Notes: generated from the sequence alone by a model not told the origin. Numbered from the stretch's first letter, positions 35,800 through 45,535 are shown. The stretch: DNA of 64,000 nucleotides from Sphingobium sp. AP49 (GCF_000281715.2 NZ_CP124576.1:1867501-1931500), one strand, 5' to 3'. Program-made: numbers and translations.

Positions 35800-36453
35800 A
35801 TGGCCCATATTTCCATGACCATCGACGCGCTGCTGATCGGCATGCCCAAACCCTTTCGGGACGACGATCATAGCGCCATTGCCAAGCAGGCGGTCGCCGG
35901 CCCCATCCGTATCAACTGGCTGGGGTTCGAGGGCGACGGCGTGGCCGACACCGTCCATCATGGCGGCTGGGACAAGGCGATCCATCTCTATCCGCAGGAT
36001 CATTATGGCTGGTGGCGGGAGCGAAAGCCCGACCATCCGCTGCTCGATGCGCCCGGTGCCTTTGGCGAGAATATCGCGAGCCGGGGCATGACCGAAAGCG
36101 ACATCTGCCTGGGCGACCGGTTCAGCCTGGGCAGCGCGGTGGTGGAGGTGAGCCATGGCCGCCAGCCCTGCTGGAAGCTCGACCATCGTTTCGGCGCGCG
36201 GGATGTGATGGCGACGATCGTGAAAACGGCGCGCTGCGGCATCTATTTTCGGGTCATCCGGGAAGGGGAGGCAGAGGCTTGCACGCAGATGGCGCTGCTC
36301 GACCGCCCCTTGCCCGACTGGAGCATCGAGCGGGTCTTCCGCCTGCTGATCGGCGGTGGCCACAAGGCCGATCCCGATGCGGTCCGTGCGCTGGCCGACA
36401 TGCCGGTCCTGGCGGAGGCCTGGCGCGAACGGGCGCGCAAGCTCGCCGCCTGA
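35800..36453 (+). CDS. MOSC domain protein (YiiM-like)
   Basis: From ATG 35800 the protein has 217 residues; other starts at 35785 and 35815 are possible. The MOSC pattern is present: GFEGDGVADTVHHGGWDKAIHLYPQDHY, GAFGENIASRGMTESDICLGDRF and the conserved cysteine in HGRQPCWKLDHRFG. The C-terminal extension is of the YiiM type. MOSC proteins handle molybdenum cofactor; the substrate is not predictable. Confidence 0.88.
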   Translation: MAHISMTIDALLIGMPKPFRDDDHSAIAKQAVAGPIRINWLGFEGDGVADTVHHGGWDKAIHLYPQDHYGWWRERKPDHPLLDAPGAFGENIASRGMTESDICLGDRFSLGSAVVEVSHGRQPCWKLDHRFGARDVMATIVKTARCGIYFRVIREGEAEACTQMALLDRPLPDWSIERVFRLLIGGGHKADPDAVRALADMPVLAEAWRERARKLAA

Positions 36454-36946
36454 CCGGCAAGATGTGGATGGGTCTTCGGCCTGTCAAAGAGCGGTGAAGG
36501 CCTAGGCTGGCACGGGCGTTGTAGGACAGCGAAAAATGTCGGCCGGCATCGTCCAGGCGCTCGACCGACGCGACAGTGGATTTCCGCCGAAGTTCACAGT
36601 GTCGTCGGGCGATAGCGCCCCTTTTGCGCCTGCGACGCTTCGGTGACGCGCCGTCCACGCGCCTGCGACGCGCCAGTTCGGCCGAAATCAGGGTCATGGT
36701 TGCGCGCCATCGACGCGACAACCAGGCCACAGCAACGCGACGCTATGGAAAGGTCGAGGCGCACGGGACGGTTTTTCATCGTCGGAGGAGATCATGCCTG
36801 GCCCGAGTAGGACAGGCCGGACTGCATGGTGGGGAATCTGGGATGGCGACTAACGACCATTTTAGGTCATGCAAGCGTTCAGATTATTTGCTTGATAGCT
36901 GCCATTCGAGCACAAGCCAGTGCGAGCAAGTGGCGGCAGAGCAACA
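36454..36946. other. Gene-poor region with short CGACGC-type repeats
   Basis: No convincing long gene is present. The motif GCGCCTGCGACGC occurs twice (about 36626 and 36657) and shorter CGACGCGA copies lie nearby. A GGAGGAG site precedes ATG 36794, which opens a 19-residue frame (MPGPSRTGRTAWWGIWDGD) ending at 36853; this may be a leader peptide or chance. Composition shifts to AT-rich after about 36850. Confidence 0.45.
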
Positions 36947-37306
36947 ATGACAAGATATTCCAGTCTGAATTGTCCTGAATATCAATATGGATGGCAGTGC
37001 ATGTTTTCGTTGCGAGCGAAACGCAATGGCTCCGCAGCGATCTTTCAGGCACGGCAATCAATTACTATTTGGCAAGCGATGCGCCGCCGCGCCAAACGAG
37101 GCGGTAATCCATTATTGTCAGATTATCGCTCCGGTCAAGACGATTATCGTTTCCTACTTTATCGCAATAAGTTGTATATTGATCGTGCCTTCAGACTGGG
37201 CATGTCTGCGGAAGAGATTGAACGACGCGGACTATTTGACGCGCTTCGTCATCATCAGCAATTTCGATCATTCCGAAAAATCATGAAAAATCAAAATTTG
37301 AGGTAG
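36947..37306 (+). CDS. Orphan hypothetical protein in AT-rich DNA
   Basis: A 119-residue basic frame begins MTRYSSLNCPEYQYGWQCMF and ends IMKNQNLR. It is rich in Arg, Tyr and Gln, with a helical C-terminal half (SAEEIERRGLFDALRHHQQF). The DNA is clearly more AT-rich than the neighbouring genes. The ribosome site is weak and no family is recognised. It could be an acquired gene or a non-coding open frame. Confidence 0.3.
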   Translation: MTRYSSLNCPEYQYGWQCMFSLRAKRNGSAAIFQARQSITIWQAMRRRAKRGGNPLLSDYRSGQDDYRFLLYRNKLYIDRAFRLGMSAEEIERRGLFDALRHHQQFRSFRKIMKNQNLR

Positions 37307-37421
37307 TTGGAGCGACGTCTGCAATCCGAAATTTGCTCTCTATACCTGCCAGTCCGCTAACCACCCTACTCCGTCATCAAATGAAAGTCGGGGGCTTCTG
37401 GGTTCTGTGCAGAGCAGAGCG

Positions 37422-37441
37422 ATGCCAGCCCGCGCCGGCAT
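37422..37441. repeat. REP-like imperfect palindrome
   Basis: A 20-base GC-rich imperfect palindrome, ATGCCAGCC then CGCGCCGGCAT, followed by GACGG, lies in an intergenic stretch. It resembles the short dispersed palindromes often seen between genes in sphingomonads. Only one copy is evident here. Confidence 0.4.
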
Positions 37442-37493
37442 GACGGGATAATGGCAGTCTGTTCCCCATCCTATTCCCCACCCCGCTTCGCGT

Positions 37494-37949
37494 TCAGCTC
37501 AGCAGGTCGATCGCGTCCGCGTCCAGGCCGCCGGGGATGATCATGATCGGGCAGGGCATCTTGCCTGCGTCCGATCCGGTAAAGTGGGACACGAGGGCGC
37601 CGGGCGGGCCGCTGGCGGCCGCGCCCAGCACCAGGGCGGCGACGTCGTCCATTTCCTCCAGCGTCTTGCGCACGACCGCGACGGGATCGCCCTGGCGCAC
37701 GGTGATGCTGGGGCGAATGCCGGATTCGTCCGTCAATGTGCCGGCGGCGCTGGTCACCAGCGCCTCGGCCCGTTGCAGTGCCTCATCCTCCATCGTCGCC
37801 TGCACACCACCCCACTGGACGAATTCGGACGGCGGGATCAGGGCCAGGATGCGGACTGCGCCGGCGGTCTTGGCAGCGCGGCGCGCGGCGAAGCGCAGCG
37901 CGGTTTCGGCTTCGGGCGATTCGTCCACGACCACCAGATATGTCCGCAT
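37494..37949 (-). CDS. Universal stress protein
   Basis: The 151-residue UspA-fold protein starts MRTYLVVVDESPEAETALRF at 37949; the open frame extends to 38120 without support. The beta-alpha pattern is complete: VRILALIPPSE, VRQGDPVAVVRKTLEEM, and the terminal LVLGAAASGPPGALVSHFTG with the ATP-loop-like glycine/serine segment, then MIIPGGL. It is divergent from pdhC, with 188 bases between. Confidence 0.88.
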   Translation of the reverse strand: MRTYLVVVDESPEAETALRFAARRAAKTAGAVRILALIPPSEFVQWGGVQATMEDEALQRAEALVTSAAGTLTDESGIRPSITVRQGDPVAVVRKTLEEMDDVAALVLGAAASGPPGALVSHFTGSDAGKMPCPIMIIPGGLDADAIDLLS

Positions 37950-38137
37950 TGTTCGATGCCCCCGAGAAACAAAAGTCGGCCTTGCCGGGCCGTCAAATCG
38001 CAGCTGACGAACCAACGCGGTGAAATGTGGGGCATTATGGCCCCTTGCGCAAGGCGTGGCCTTGACCGTTCCGGCCAAAGGGTGAAAACGGGCACCGAAC
38101 GGCGCGTGCCAGATAATCAAGAAGAGGCCCCGAACGC

Positions 38138-39430
38138 ATGAGCAAGACGATCCAGATGCCTGCCCTGTCCCCCACCATGGAAGAAGGGACGCTGGCCAAA
38201 TGGCTGGTCAAGGAAGGGGACAAGGTGTCGTCCGGCGACCTTCTCGCCGAGATCGAGACCGACAAGGCGACCATGGAATTCGAGGCCGTCGATGAAGGTA
38301 CCGTCGCCAAGATCCTGGTATCGGAAGGCGCCGAGGGCGTGAAGGTGGGCACCGTCATCGCCATCATCGCCGAAGAGGGCGAGGATGTCGCCGCAGCCGC
38401 CGCCAGCGGTGGCGCCGCTCCCGCGCCCAAGGCCGATGCGGTTCCCGCCAAGGCCGAAGCCGCCGCTCCCGCCGCCAAGGCCGATCCGGTGCCGGCGAAG
38501 GCGGCTGCGCCTGCGGCCGCTCCGGCGGAGGGCCGCGTGAAGGCGAGCCCGCTGGCCCGTCGCCTGGCCGAAGCCAAGGGCGTCGATCTGGCTGCTGTCG
38601 CTGGTTCCGGCCCGAACGGTCGCATCGTCAAGGCCGATCTGGACGGCGCCGCTGCTGCGCCTGCCAAGGCCGCCGCGCCGGCCGCTGCTGCACCCGCCGG
38701 AGCCCCGGCGCCGGTCGCCACCGCCGCGCAGGATTTCGGCATCCCCAACGAAGTCATCAAGCTCAGCGGCATGCGCAAGACGATCGCGCGCCGCCTGACC
38801 GAGTCCAAGCAGCAGGTGCCGCATATCTACCTGACCGTGGATGTGCAGCTCGACAAGCTGCTGAAGCTGCGCGGCGAGCTGAACGCCGGCCTGTCGGGCC
38901 GTGGCGTCAAGCTGTCGGTCAACGACCTGCTGATCAAGGCGCTGGGCGTGGCCCTGATGCAGGTGCCCGAGTGCAACGTGCAGTTCGCCGGCGACCAGAT
39001 GCTGCAATTCAAGCGCGCCGACATTTCGGTGGCCGTATCGATCCCCGGTGGCCTGATCACCCCGATCGTGACCGGTGCCGACATCAAGGGCGTGGCCGCC
39101 ATCTCCAACGAGATGAAGGACCTGGCCGATCGCGCCAAGGCCGGCAAGCTGCAGCCGAGCGAATATCAGGGCGGCACCGCGTCGCTGTCGAACATGGGCA
39201 TGTTCGGCATCAAGCAGTTCGAGGCCGTCATCAACCCGCCGCAGGGCATGATCATGGCGATCGGCGCGGGCGAGAAGCGGCCCTTCGTGGTCGATGACAG
39301 CCTGCAGATCGCGACCGTCATGTCGGCAACCGGCAGCTTCGACCATCGCGCGATCGATGGCGCCGATGGTGCCCGCCTGATGAAGGCGTTCCGCGAACTG
39401 ATCGAAAATCCGATCGGCATGCTGGCCTGA
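38138..39430 (+). CDS. pdhC: Pyruvate dehydrogenase E2 component (dihydrolipoyl acetyltransferase)
   Basis: This 430-residue E2 protein has one N-terminal lipoyl domain with the lipoylated Lys43 in [11 protein letters not shown], a long Ala/Pro-rich linker (about 85-130), an E3/E1-binding domain ([15 protein letters not shown]) and a catalytic domain ending in [15 protein letters not shown]. It transfers acetyl groups to CoA inside the complex. E1 genes are not in the window. A thioesterase and lpd follow; its stop overlaps the next start by one base. Confidence 0.95.
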   Translation: MSKTIQMPALSPTMEEGTLAKWLVKEGDKVSSGDLLAEIETDKATMEFEAVDEGTVAKILVSEGAEGVKVGTVIAIIAEEGEDVAAAAASGGAAPAPKADAVPAKAEAAAPAAKADPVPAKAAAPAAAPAEGRVKASPLARRLAEAKGVDLAAVAGSGPNGRIVKADLDGAAAAPAKAAAPAAAAPAGAPAPVATAAQDFGIPNEVIKLSGMRKTIARRLTESKQQVPHIYLTVDVQLDKLLKLRGELNAGLSGRGVKLSVNDLLIKALGVALMQVPECNVQFAGDQMLQFKRADISVAVSIPGGLITPIVTGADIKGVAAISNEMKDLADRAKAGKLQPSEYQGGTASLSNMGMFGIKQFEAVINPPQGMIMAIGAGEKRPFVVDDSLQIATVMSATGSFDHRAIDGADGARLMKAFRELIENPIGMLA

Positions 39431-39831
39431 TGGCGAAGGTCGACGAGCAGCCGCCGGAATATAGTCCGGCGGTGCGCGTCATCGCCATGCCCGCCGATAC
39501 CAATCCCCATGGGGATATTTTCGGCGGCTGGCTGATGAGCCTGATGGATTCGGCTGCGGGTTCGGTCGCGGCGCGCTACAGCCACGGCCGTGCGGTGACG
39601 ATCGCGGTGGAGGGCATGACCTTCCACCGTCCGGTCATCGTCGGCGACGAGGTGTCGGTGTTCGCGACGCTGAAGTCGGTCGGCCGCACATCGATGAAGA
39701 TCGATGTCGAGGCGTGGCGCCGTGCCCGCCATGACGATCGGTCCTATCGCGTGACCCAGGCGACCTTCACCTTCGTGGCGATCGGTGAGGATCGCCAGCC
39801 CCGTTCCGTGCCGCCGCTGCCTGCTCAATAA
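39430..39831 (+). CDS. Acyl-CoA thioesterase (YciA-like hotdog)
   Basis: This 133-residue hotdog-fold protein begins with VRVIAMPADTNPHGDIFGGWLMSLMD, the YciA/BACH-type pattern holding the catalytic Asp region. GMTFHRPVIVGDEVSVFATLKSVGRTSMKI follows. Such enzymes hydrolyse acyl-CoAs. It is translationally coupled to pdhC (TGATG) and lies 41 bases before lpd, so it may relieve acyl-CoA build-up next to pyruvate oxidation; that is inference. Confidence 0.88.
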   Translation: MAKVDEQPPEYSPAVRVIAMPADTNPHGDIFGGWLMSLMDSAAGSVAARYSHGRAVTIAVEGMTFHRPVIVGDEVSVFATLKSVGRTSMKIDVEAWRRARHDDRSYRVTQATFTFVAIGEDRQPRSVPPLPAQ

Positions 39832-39872
39832 GGGCGCGGCCTGACCAAGATATCGAAATAGCGAGAGAGACC

Positions 39873-41288
39873 ATGGCTGATACCTATGACCTGATCGTCC
39901 TCGGCTCCGGCCCGGGCGGCTATGTTGCCGCCATCCGGGCGGCGCAACTGGGCCTCAAGACCGCGATCGTGGAGCGCGAAAATCTGGGCGGCATCTGCCT
40001 CAACTGGGGCTGCATTCCGACCAAGGCGCTGCTGCGTTCGGCCGAAATCTTCCATTATATGCAGCATGCCAAGGATTATGGCCTGGTTGCCGAGAAGATC
40101 AGCGCCGACATCGAAGCGGTGGTGAAGCGCTCGCGCGGCGTCGCCAAGCAGCTCAATCAGGGCGTCACCCACCTGATGAAGAAGAACAAGATCGCCGTCC
40201 ACATGGGCGATGGCAAGCTGACCGGAAAGGGCAAGCTGACCGTCACCAAGGACGGCAAGAGCGAAGAGCTGACCGCCAAGCATATCATCATCGCGACCGG
40301 CGCCCGCGCCCGCGAACTGCCGCAGCTGAAAGCCGACGGCAAGCGCGTATGGACCTATCGCCATGCCATGACCCCGGCGGAAATGCCGACCAAGCTGCTG
40401 GTCATCGGATCGGGCGCGATCGGCATCGAATTCGCCAGCTTCTACAACGACATGGGCGCCGACGTGACCGTGGTCGAGATGATGGACCGGATCGTGCCGG
40501 TCGAGGATGCCGATGTCTCGGCCTTCCTGGAGAAGGCGGTCAAGAAGCAGGGCATGACCGTGCTGACCAGCGCGAAGATCGAGAAGATCGCCGCAACCGA
40601 CAAGGGCGTGACCGCGACGATCAAGGACAAGGCCGGCAAGGACACCACCACCGAATATAGCCATGTCATCGTGGCGATCGGCATCGTCCCCAATGTCGAG
40701 AATATCGGCCTGGAAGATGTCGGCGTCGAGCCCGACCAGCGCTATCATATCAAGACCGACGCCTATGGCCGCACCAATGTCGACGGCATCTGGGCGATCG
40801 GCGACGTCACCGCGCCGCCATGGCTGGCCCACAAGGCGAGCCATGAAGCCGTCACCACGGTCGAGGCGATCGCGCAGGCGCTGGGCAACAAGGATGTCCA
40901 CCCGCATGCGATGGACGTGCGCAACATCCCGGGCTGCACCTATTGCCACCCGCAGATCGCGTCGGTGGGCCTGACCGAGGCCAAGGCCAAGGAAGCGGGC
41001 TACGACGTGAAGGTCGGCATGTTCCCCTTCATCGGCAATGGCAAGGCGATCGCGCTGGGCGAGGCCGAGGGCTTCACCAAGACCGTGTTCGACGCCAAGA
41101 CCGGCGAACTGCTGGGTGCCCATATGATCGGCGCGGAAGTGACCGAGATGATCCAGGGCTTCACCATCGGCAAGACGCTGGAAACCACCGAAGCCGAACT
41201 GATGCACACGGTGTTCCCGCACCCGACCATCTCGGAATCGATGCACGAAAGCGTGCTCGCCGCTTATGGGCGTGCGCTCCATATCTGA
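39873..41288 (+). CDS. lpd: Dihydrolipoyl dehydrogenase (E3)
   Basis: This 471-residue flavoprotein reoxidises the lipoyl groups of 2-oxoacid dehydrogenases. It has the FAD motif GSGPGGY, the redox-active disulfide Cys42/Cys47 in GGICLNWGCIPTK, the NAD motif GSGAIGIEF, and the C-terminal catalytic His region HTVFPHPTISE. GAGAGACC precedes the ATG. It is third in the pdhC unit and its stop is followed directly by a terminator that overlaps the PAP2 gene. Confidence 0.96.
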   Translation: MADTYDLIVLGSGPGGYVAAIRAAQLGLKTAIVERENLGGICLNWGCIPTKALLRSAEIFHYMQHAKDYGLVAEKISADIEAVVKRSRGVAKQLNQGVTHLMKKNKIAVHMGDGKLTGKGKLTVTKDGKSEELTAKHIIIATGARARELPQLKADGKRVWTYRHAMTPAEMPTKLLVIGSGAIGIEFASFYNDMGADVTVVEMMDRIVPVEDADVSAFLEKAVKKQGMTVLTSAKIEKIAATDKGVTATIKDKAGKDTTTEYSHVIVAIGIVPNVENIGLEDVGVEPDQRYHIKTDAYGRTNVDGIWAIGDVTAPPWLAHKASHEAVTTVEAIAQALGNKDVHPHAMDVRNIPGCTYCHPQIASVGLTEAKAKEAGYDVKVGMFPFIGNGKAIALGEAEGFTKTVFDAKTGELLGAHMIGAEVTEMIQGFTIGKTLETTEAELMHTVFPHPTISESMHESVLAAYGRALHI

Positions 41289-41298
41289 TCGGCGGCAG

Positions 41299-41907
41299 AT
41301 GCTGAAAAAAGGCGCGGGGATATTCATCCTCGCGCTTTTTTGCGTGCTGGGAATCGCGCTGGTGCAGCGCAATGGTCTGCTCGACGATCTGAACATCGGC
41401 CTGATGGGCTGGGCCGGGCAGGGGCGAGAGACGGCGCTGGGCGGGCAGGTGACGATGGTCATGCGGCTCGCCTCGGCGGTCGGCGGCACGGCGATCCGCA
41501 TCATCCTGTCGCTGATCGTGCTGGGGGCGCTGGTCTTTACCGGGCGGCGCGCGGCGGCCTTGTGGTTTGCCGGGGTGGAGATTGGCGGCACTCTGCTCAA
41601 CCTCCTCCTCAAGCAGATATTCGCCGCGCCGCGGCCCGACCTGCTGCCGCATCTCGACATCGTGCACAGCTATAGTTTCCCCAGCGGCCATGCGGCGGGG
41701 AACATGATGTTCTTCGGCGCGCTGGCGATGCTGGCCGGGCGACGCTGGGCCTATGGTGCTGGCGGGGCGATGATCGCGCTGATCGGCGCCAGCCGGGTGT
41801 GGCTGGGCGTGCATTGGCCAAGCGACGTGATGGCCGGATGGATCGAAGGGCTGGGCTGGCTTGTGCTGTGCGCGGTCTGGCTACCAGCGCGGCGAGGGCA
41901 GCAGTAA
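41299..41907 (+). CDS. PAP2-family membrane phosphatase
   Basis: A 202-residue protein from ATG 41299 with five or six membrane helices. The three phosphatase motifs are present: KQIFAAPRP (K-x6-RP type), PSGHAAGN and SRVWLGVHWPSDV. Likely substrates are lipid phosphates such as phosphatidylglycerol phosphate or undecaprenyl pyrophosphate. Codons 3-15, encoding the first helix, overlap a strong intrinsic terminator. The 3' end overlaps the convergent DUF2142 gene by 27 bases. Confidence 0.88.
   Translation: MLKKGAGIFILALFCVLGIALVQRNGLLDDLNIGLMGWAGQGRETALGGQVTMVMRLASAVGGTAIRIILSLIVLGALVFTGRRAAALWFAGVEIGGTLLNLLLKQIFAAPRPDLLPHLDIVHSYSFPSGHAAGNMMFFGALAMLAGRRWAYGAGGAMIALIGASRVWLGVHWPSDVMAGWIEGLGWLVLCAVWLPARRGQQ
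41305..41341 (+). terminator. Intrinsic terminator for lpd inside the PAP2 reading frame
   Basis: Arms 41305-41321 and 41326-41341 form a 16-bp stem (two G-U pairs) around an ATTC loop, with A6 and T6 flanks. It lies 17 bases after the lpd stop and within the first 15 codons of the PAP2 gene, so full read-through would be needed for the PAP2 protein when transcribed from the pdh promoter. Confidence 0.8.
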
Positions 41908-43311
41908 GGCGCGGGCGATGCTGCTGTGCGGCGGCATGCCGTCGGCGGTGACGAAGCCATGGACCCAGAAACTGTCCCAGGCGCTGAGCATCGCGATAAT
42001 GAGCAGGAGCAGACCCGCGCCGGCGCAGAGCAGGCGGGCGCCACGCAGCGGCTGGGCCGGCATCAGCGCCAGCAGCACGAGCGGCAGTAGTGGCAGGAAG
42101 TAACGACCCTGCGTGCCCTGCACATAATCGGCGCCGAGTGGCGTGCCGGTGAGGTACATGGCGGTTTCGATCAGCAAAGCGGTGCCGGCCGCGATCGCCA
42201 GCCACCATAGGCGCTGGCCAATACCGAAACTATCCCCTGATCCGCCCAGCACCGCGCTGCCGAGCATCAACAGGGCGAGCGGGTAGGCCAGCAGCGGCAG
42301 CAGGATCGCATTCCAGCCGAAGCGACCGACGATCTGCAGCGCATAGACCGGCGCACGTTCAACGATGCTGGAAAACAGGGTGCGGGCATAGGTGGCAGGG
42401 TCGGCCAGGATGACGGCCAATTGCTGGCCAAGCGGCGCGGTCAGCACGCTGTCCCCGGTCTTGCGCGAGGTGATGTGATAGAGCGCCTGGCTTCCGCCGT
42501 TCGCCTTCATCCAGACAGCGAAGATGACAGCCCCGAGCAGCATTGCACCGAGGATGAGCGCATTGCGCGACAGGCTGTTGCGGGCGGGCCAGCGCAGGCC
42601 TGCCGCCATCAGCGGCAGATACACGCCCTTCGCCAGCGCCAGTAGCGGTCCCGTAATCAGCATGGTGAGGGAACTGGCGCGCTCCGGCCCAAAAGAGCCA
42701 ACCCGCAACGCCAGCGCGAGACCAAGAAAGCCGACCCCATTGATGACAGCATCGGGTGACAGAGACCCTGCCTGATAGCAGAAGGTGGGGAGCAGCGCGG
42801 TGGCGAGCAGCGCCATCCGTCCAAAAGGGATCAACTGCAACGCGGCGGCGAGCAGCAGCAGGGCCGTCAGGGCATTGACGAGACGGCCGATATAGAAGGC
42901 GCCGAGATGCGGCAGGCCAAGCGCATCGCCGATCAGGATACCGGCCGTTCCGGGCGCATAGAGGGTCGGTGCGTAGCTGGCGACATTGGGAAACTCGGCA
43001 AAGCCCGTGCCCGGGCGCGCGGAGTCGGCGGTCCAGGCCTTGTCGATCATCGCCCGATCATAGCGATGATTCTTGCCGTCCGGCTCTGTCGGGAAATCGA
43101 TCGCATGCAAATCAAGCGCCGCCCGCGGCAGATAGGTGCCGATCCGCACATCATGGCTTTCCGTCACTATATGGCCCCGGGAGAGGGCCAGGGCCTTCAT
43201 ATAATGCTGGTTTTCGTCCGGTGCCTGGAACGGAGGAGTAATGAAGGCGAAGAAAAAGGTTACGAGACAAGTCGCGATGAACAGAATATTTTCGATATAG
43301 TTGCGGCTCAT
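41881..43311 (-). CDS. DUF2142 membrane protein
   Basis: This 476-residue protein from ATG 43311 has about ten to twelve membrane helices. The N-terminal pattern FFFAFITPPFQAPDENQHYMKALALSRGHIV is diagnostic for DUF2142, a family related to GT-C glycosyltransferases. The acidic Asp-Glu after the first helix resembles their catalytic loop. A glycan-modifying role is plausible but unproven. The upstream neighbour is an acetyltransferase, though 102 bases separate them. Confidence 0.85.
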   Translation of the reverse strand: MSRNYIENILFIATCLVTFFFAFITPPFQAPDENQHYMKALALSRGHIVTESHDVRIGTYLPRAALDLHAIDFPTEPDGKNHRYDRAMIDKAWTADSARPGTGFAEFPNVASYAPTLYAPGTAGILIGDALGLPHLGAFYIGRLVNALTALLLLAAALQLIPFGRMALLATALLPTFCYQAGSLSPDAVINGVGFLGLALALRVGSFGPERASSLTMLITGPLLALAKGVYLPLMAAGLRWPARNSLSRNALILGAMLLGAVIFAVWMKANGGSQALYHITSRKTGDSVLTAPLGQQLAVILADPATYARTLFSSIVERAPVYALQIVGRFGWNAILLPLLAYPLALLMLGSAVLGGSGDSFGIGQRLWWLAIAAGTALLIETAMYLTGTPLGADYVQGTQGRYFLPLLPLVLLALMPAQPLRGARLLCAGAGLLLLIIAMLSAWDSFWVHGFVTADGMPPHSSIARALLLPSPRW

Positions 43312-43413
43312 GTCCCTACCGGTCGTACAGATCGATTTACAGTATGGACGTCTATCGTTAACATTCCACAATGGAAATGGCACATCGACCAGATCGATGG
43401 ATCATGCCCCGGA

Positions 43414-44583
43414 TTATCCCGTCCGGTCGGCTATGGCGGTATCCGGCGCAGACGCTGCGGCAAGAATATCCTCAGGGTAGATATAGGCCGGCTCAAACAA
43501 GGGCAGGCTGGTTGCCGAATCGAGAAAGTCGAGAAACTGCGCGGGGTCGCGATAATCGGCCTGGCGGAAGATGGCCGGCGAATGACGCCACCAGGCCGAT
43601 CTGAGCATCCGTTCGATAATGTCGGGCGTGAAGCGGTACCGGATGATCCGTGCCGGTACCCCTCCCACAATCGCGTAAGGCGGAACGTCGCGGGTGACCA
43701 CGGCGCCGGCGGCGATGACCGCGCCCGTCCCAATGGTGATGCCACGGGCCAACTGGACATGCTGCCCAATCCAGACGTCATGCTCAATGACGGGCGCGGG
43801 CGCAAATTGATCGGGTGGTGGCACGGGCACGAAGCCATCCAGCCCGAAATCGTCATGCGCCGCCCGGAAAGCCAGATAGCCTTTGGACCCGACATCATAG
43901 GTGAACGAACTTGATGTCGCCCATTCCACCGGATGCCGGTCGCGGAAAATGTCGAGGCCAAGGGCGATGGAGCAATAGCGTCCGACCTGCATATCCAGGG
44001 GTAAGGGACTTTCCGAATAGGAGAAGGCCCCCATGGCGCACAGGGTGGTGCCAGCCGCGAAGCAGCTATAGGGTTCGATCGCGGCGCAACGGGCCATGGC
44101 AAGGATGGCATCCCGGTCAAGGCGGCGCTCCTGCCGACCAAAGAAAATGCGATGGCGGGAAAACGCCGCCAGCACCGAATCCGACAGGCGCAATTTCCAT
44201 TTCTGCCCGTCGCGCGCATCAGGCCATTGTTGAAAATCCGCGTCATCCGCAGGGGCTGGCGGCGATATCTGGCGCAGAATGTGGCGAGCAAGCCCCGATG
44301 CGGCGCCAGCGACATAATCGCCTGTCAATGTCCAGCGGCCACGCACCAGTTCGGCATCGGTGAAGATGGTGGTGGTGGCGCCATCCGCGCGCTGAAAATG
44401 CAGTGCGCCGTCAACAACCGTCCACCATCTTTCATTGGGATGGTCGCGTCCGCCGATCCGATTGCCGGCATCCAGCCGGATATCGCCCAGATAACGGCTG
44501 TTTTCACGACCAAACCACCAGTGGCTGCCCTCCAGCGATTGCACGCTGAAAGGCGGCGTGATGGTCTGCAGTGGCGTCTTCAA
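43414..44583 (-). CDS. CatB-like hexapeptide O-acetyltransferase with extra N-terminal domain
   Basis: This 389-residue protein has two parts. Residues about 1-150 form an uncharacterised domain with [35 protein letters not shown] and [10 protein letters not shown]. Residues about 190-330 are a left-handed beta-helix acetyltransferase of the CatB/xenobiotic type, with [37 protein letters not shown] and [12 protein letters not shown]. Its start overlaps corC by four bases. The acceptor may be a sugar; the N-terminal domain may bind it, which is inference. Confidence 0.85.
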   Translation of the reverse strand: MKTPLQTITPPFSVQSLEGSHWWFGRENSRYLGDIRLDAGNRIGGRDHPNERWWTVVDGALHFQRADGATTTIFTDAELVRGRWTLTGDYVAGAASGLARHILRQISPPAPADDADFQQWPDARDGQKWKLRLSDSVLAAFSRHRIFFGRQERRLDRDAILAMARCAAIEPYSCFAAGTTLCAMGAFSYSESPLPLDMQVGRYCSIALGLDIFRDRHPVEWATSSSFTYDVGSKGYLAFRAAHDDFGLDGFVPVPPPDQFAPAPVIEHDVWIGQHVQLARGITIGTGAVIAAGAVVTRDVPPYAIVGGVPARIIRYRFTPDIIERMLRSAWWRHSPAIFRQADYRDPAQFLDFLDSATSLPLFEPAYIYPEDILAAASAPDTAIADRTG

Positions 44584-45527
44584 GCGTCTTCCGGTGCGGG
44601 TTCCTGTTCCACCGGCGGGTGGAGCCGCAGGCGGGTGACGCGACGGCCGTCGCTGGCCAGGACTTCCAGCTTCCAGCCGCTCTGCTCGTGCGGGATGATC
44701 TCGCCGGGTTCAGGCACGCGGCCGGCGAGCACGAAGGCAAGACCGCCCAGCGTGTCGACATCTTCCTCGATATCGCCCAGCTTTGCGTCGATTTCTTCGG
44801 CAACATCGTCCAGTTCAGCCCGGGCGTCGGCGTCCCACATGCCGCCTTCCAGCGGCACGAGCATCGCCTCGGGCGCGTCATCATGTTCGTCCTCGACGTC
44901 ACCGACGATCTCTTCGACCAGATCCTCGAACGTCAACAGTCCCTCGGTGCCTGAATATTCGTCGAGCACGATAGCCAGATGCGTGCGCTTGGCCCGCATT
45001 TCGGCGAGCAGGTCGAGCGCGCCCATGCTTTCGGGGACATAGAGTGGCTGGCGGATCAACGGCTCCAGGCTGTCGGGAGCGGGTGACCTGCCGGCGAGGA
45101 TCGCGAAGGCATCGCGGATATGGACCATGCCGATGATCGTATCGAGCGTCTCGCGATAGACCGGGATGCGGCTATGGCCGGCCTCGGCGAACAAGGCCGC
45201 CAATTCGGCGAAGCTCGCCTTTTCCTCGATTGCGATAATGTCGGCACGTGGCACGGCGACGTCGTCGACCGTATGTTCGGAAAAATGCAGCAGGTTGCGG
45301 ACCATCTGCCGCTCGATCGCGGACAGGTCGCCCTTGGCGGGCGGGGCCGCGCCCTCTTCCTGCTCATCCTCATCATATTCGTCGAGCGCCTCTTCCAGTT
45401 CCTTGCGGAGGCTGGGGGCTTCATTCTCGCCGAACAGGAGCGACTTCAGGCCGCTCCATAAACCGCCCTCGTTACTACTGTCCGCTTCCTTGGAACCGGC
45501 GCTATCCTTCGGGCTGCCTTCAGCCAT
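44580..45527 (-). CDS. corC: CorC/HlyC-type CBS-domain protein
   Basis: The 315-residue protein has an acidic N-terminal region ([12 protein letters not shown]), two CBS domains ([18 protein letters not shown] through [15 protein letters not shown]) and a CorC C-terminal domain. It has no membrane domain of its own. Family members are linked to magnesium/cobalt efflux. It sits after ybeY, in the usual alphaproteobacterial order, but is followed by an acetyltransferase rather than lnt. Confidence 0.9.
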   Translation of the reverse strand: MAEGSPKDSAGSKEADSSNEGGLWSGLKSLLFGENEAPSLRKELEEALDEYDEDEQEEGAAPPAKGDLSAIERQMVRNLLHFSEHTVDDVAVPRADIIAIEEKASFAELAALFAEAGHSRIPVYRETLDTIIGMVHIRDAFAILAGRSPAPDSLEPLIRQPLYVPESMGALDLLAEMRAKRTHLAIVLDEYSGTEGLLTFEDLVEEIVGDVEDEHDDAPEAMLVPLEGGMWDADARAELDDVAEEIDAKLGDIEEDVDTLGGLAFVLAGRVPEPGEIIPHEQSGWKLEVLASDGRRVTRLRLHPPVEQEPAPEDA

Positions 45528-45535
45528 CGTTCTTC

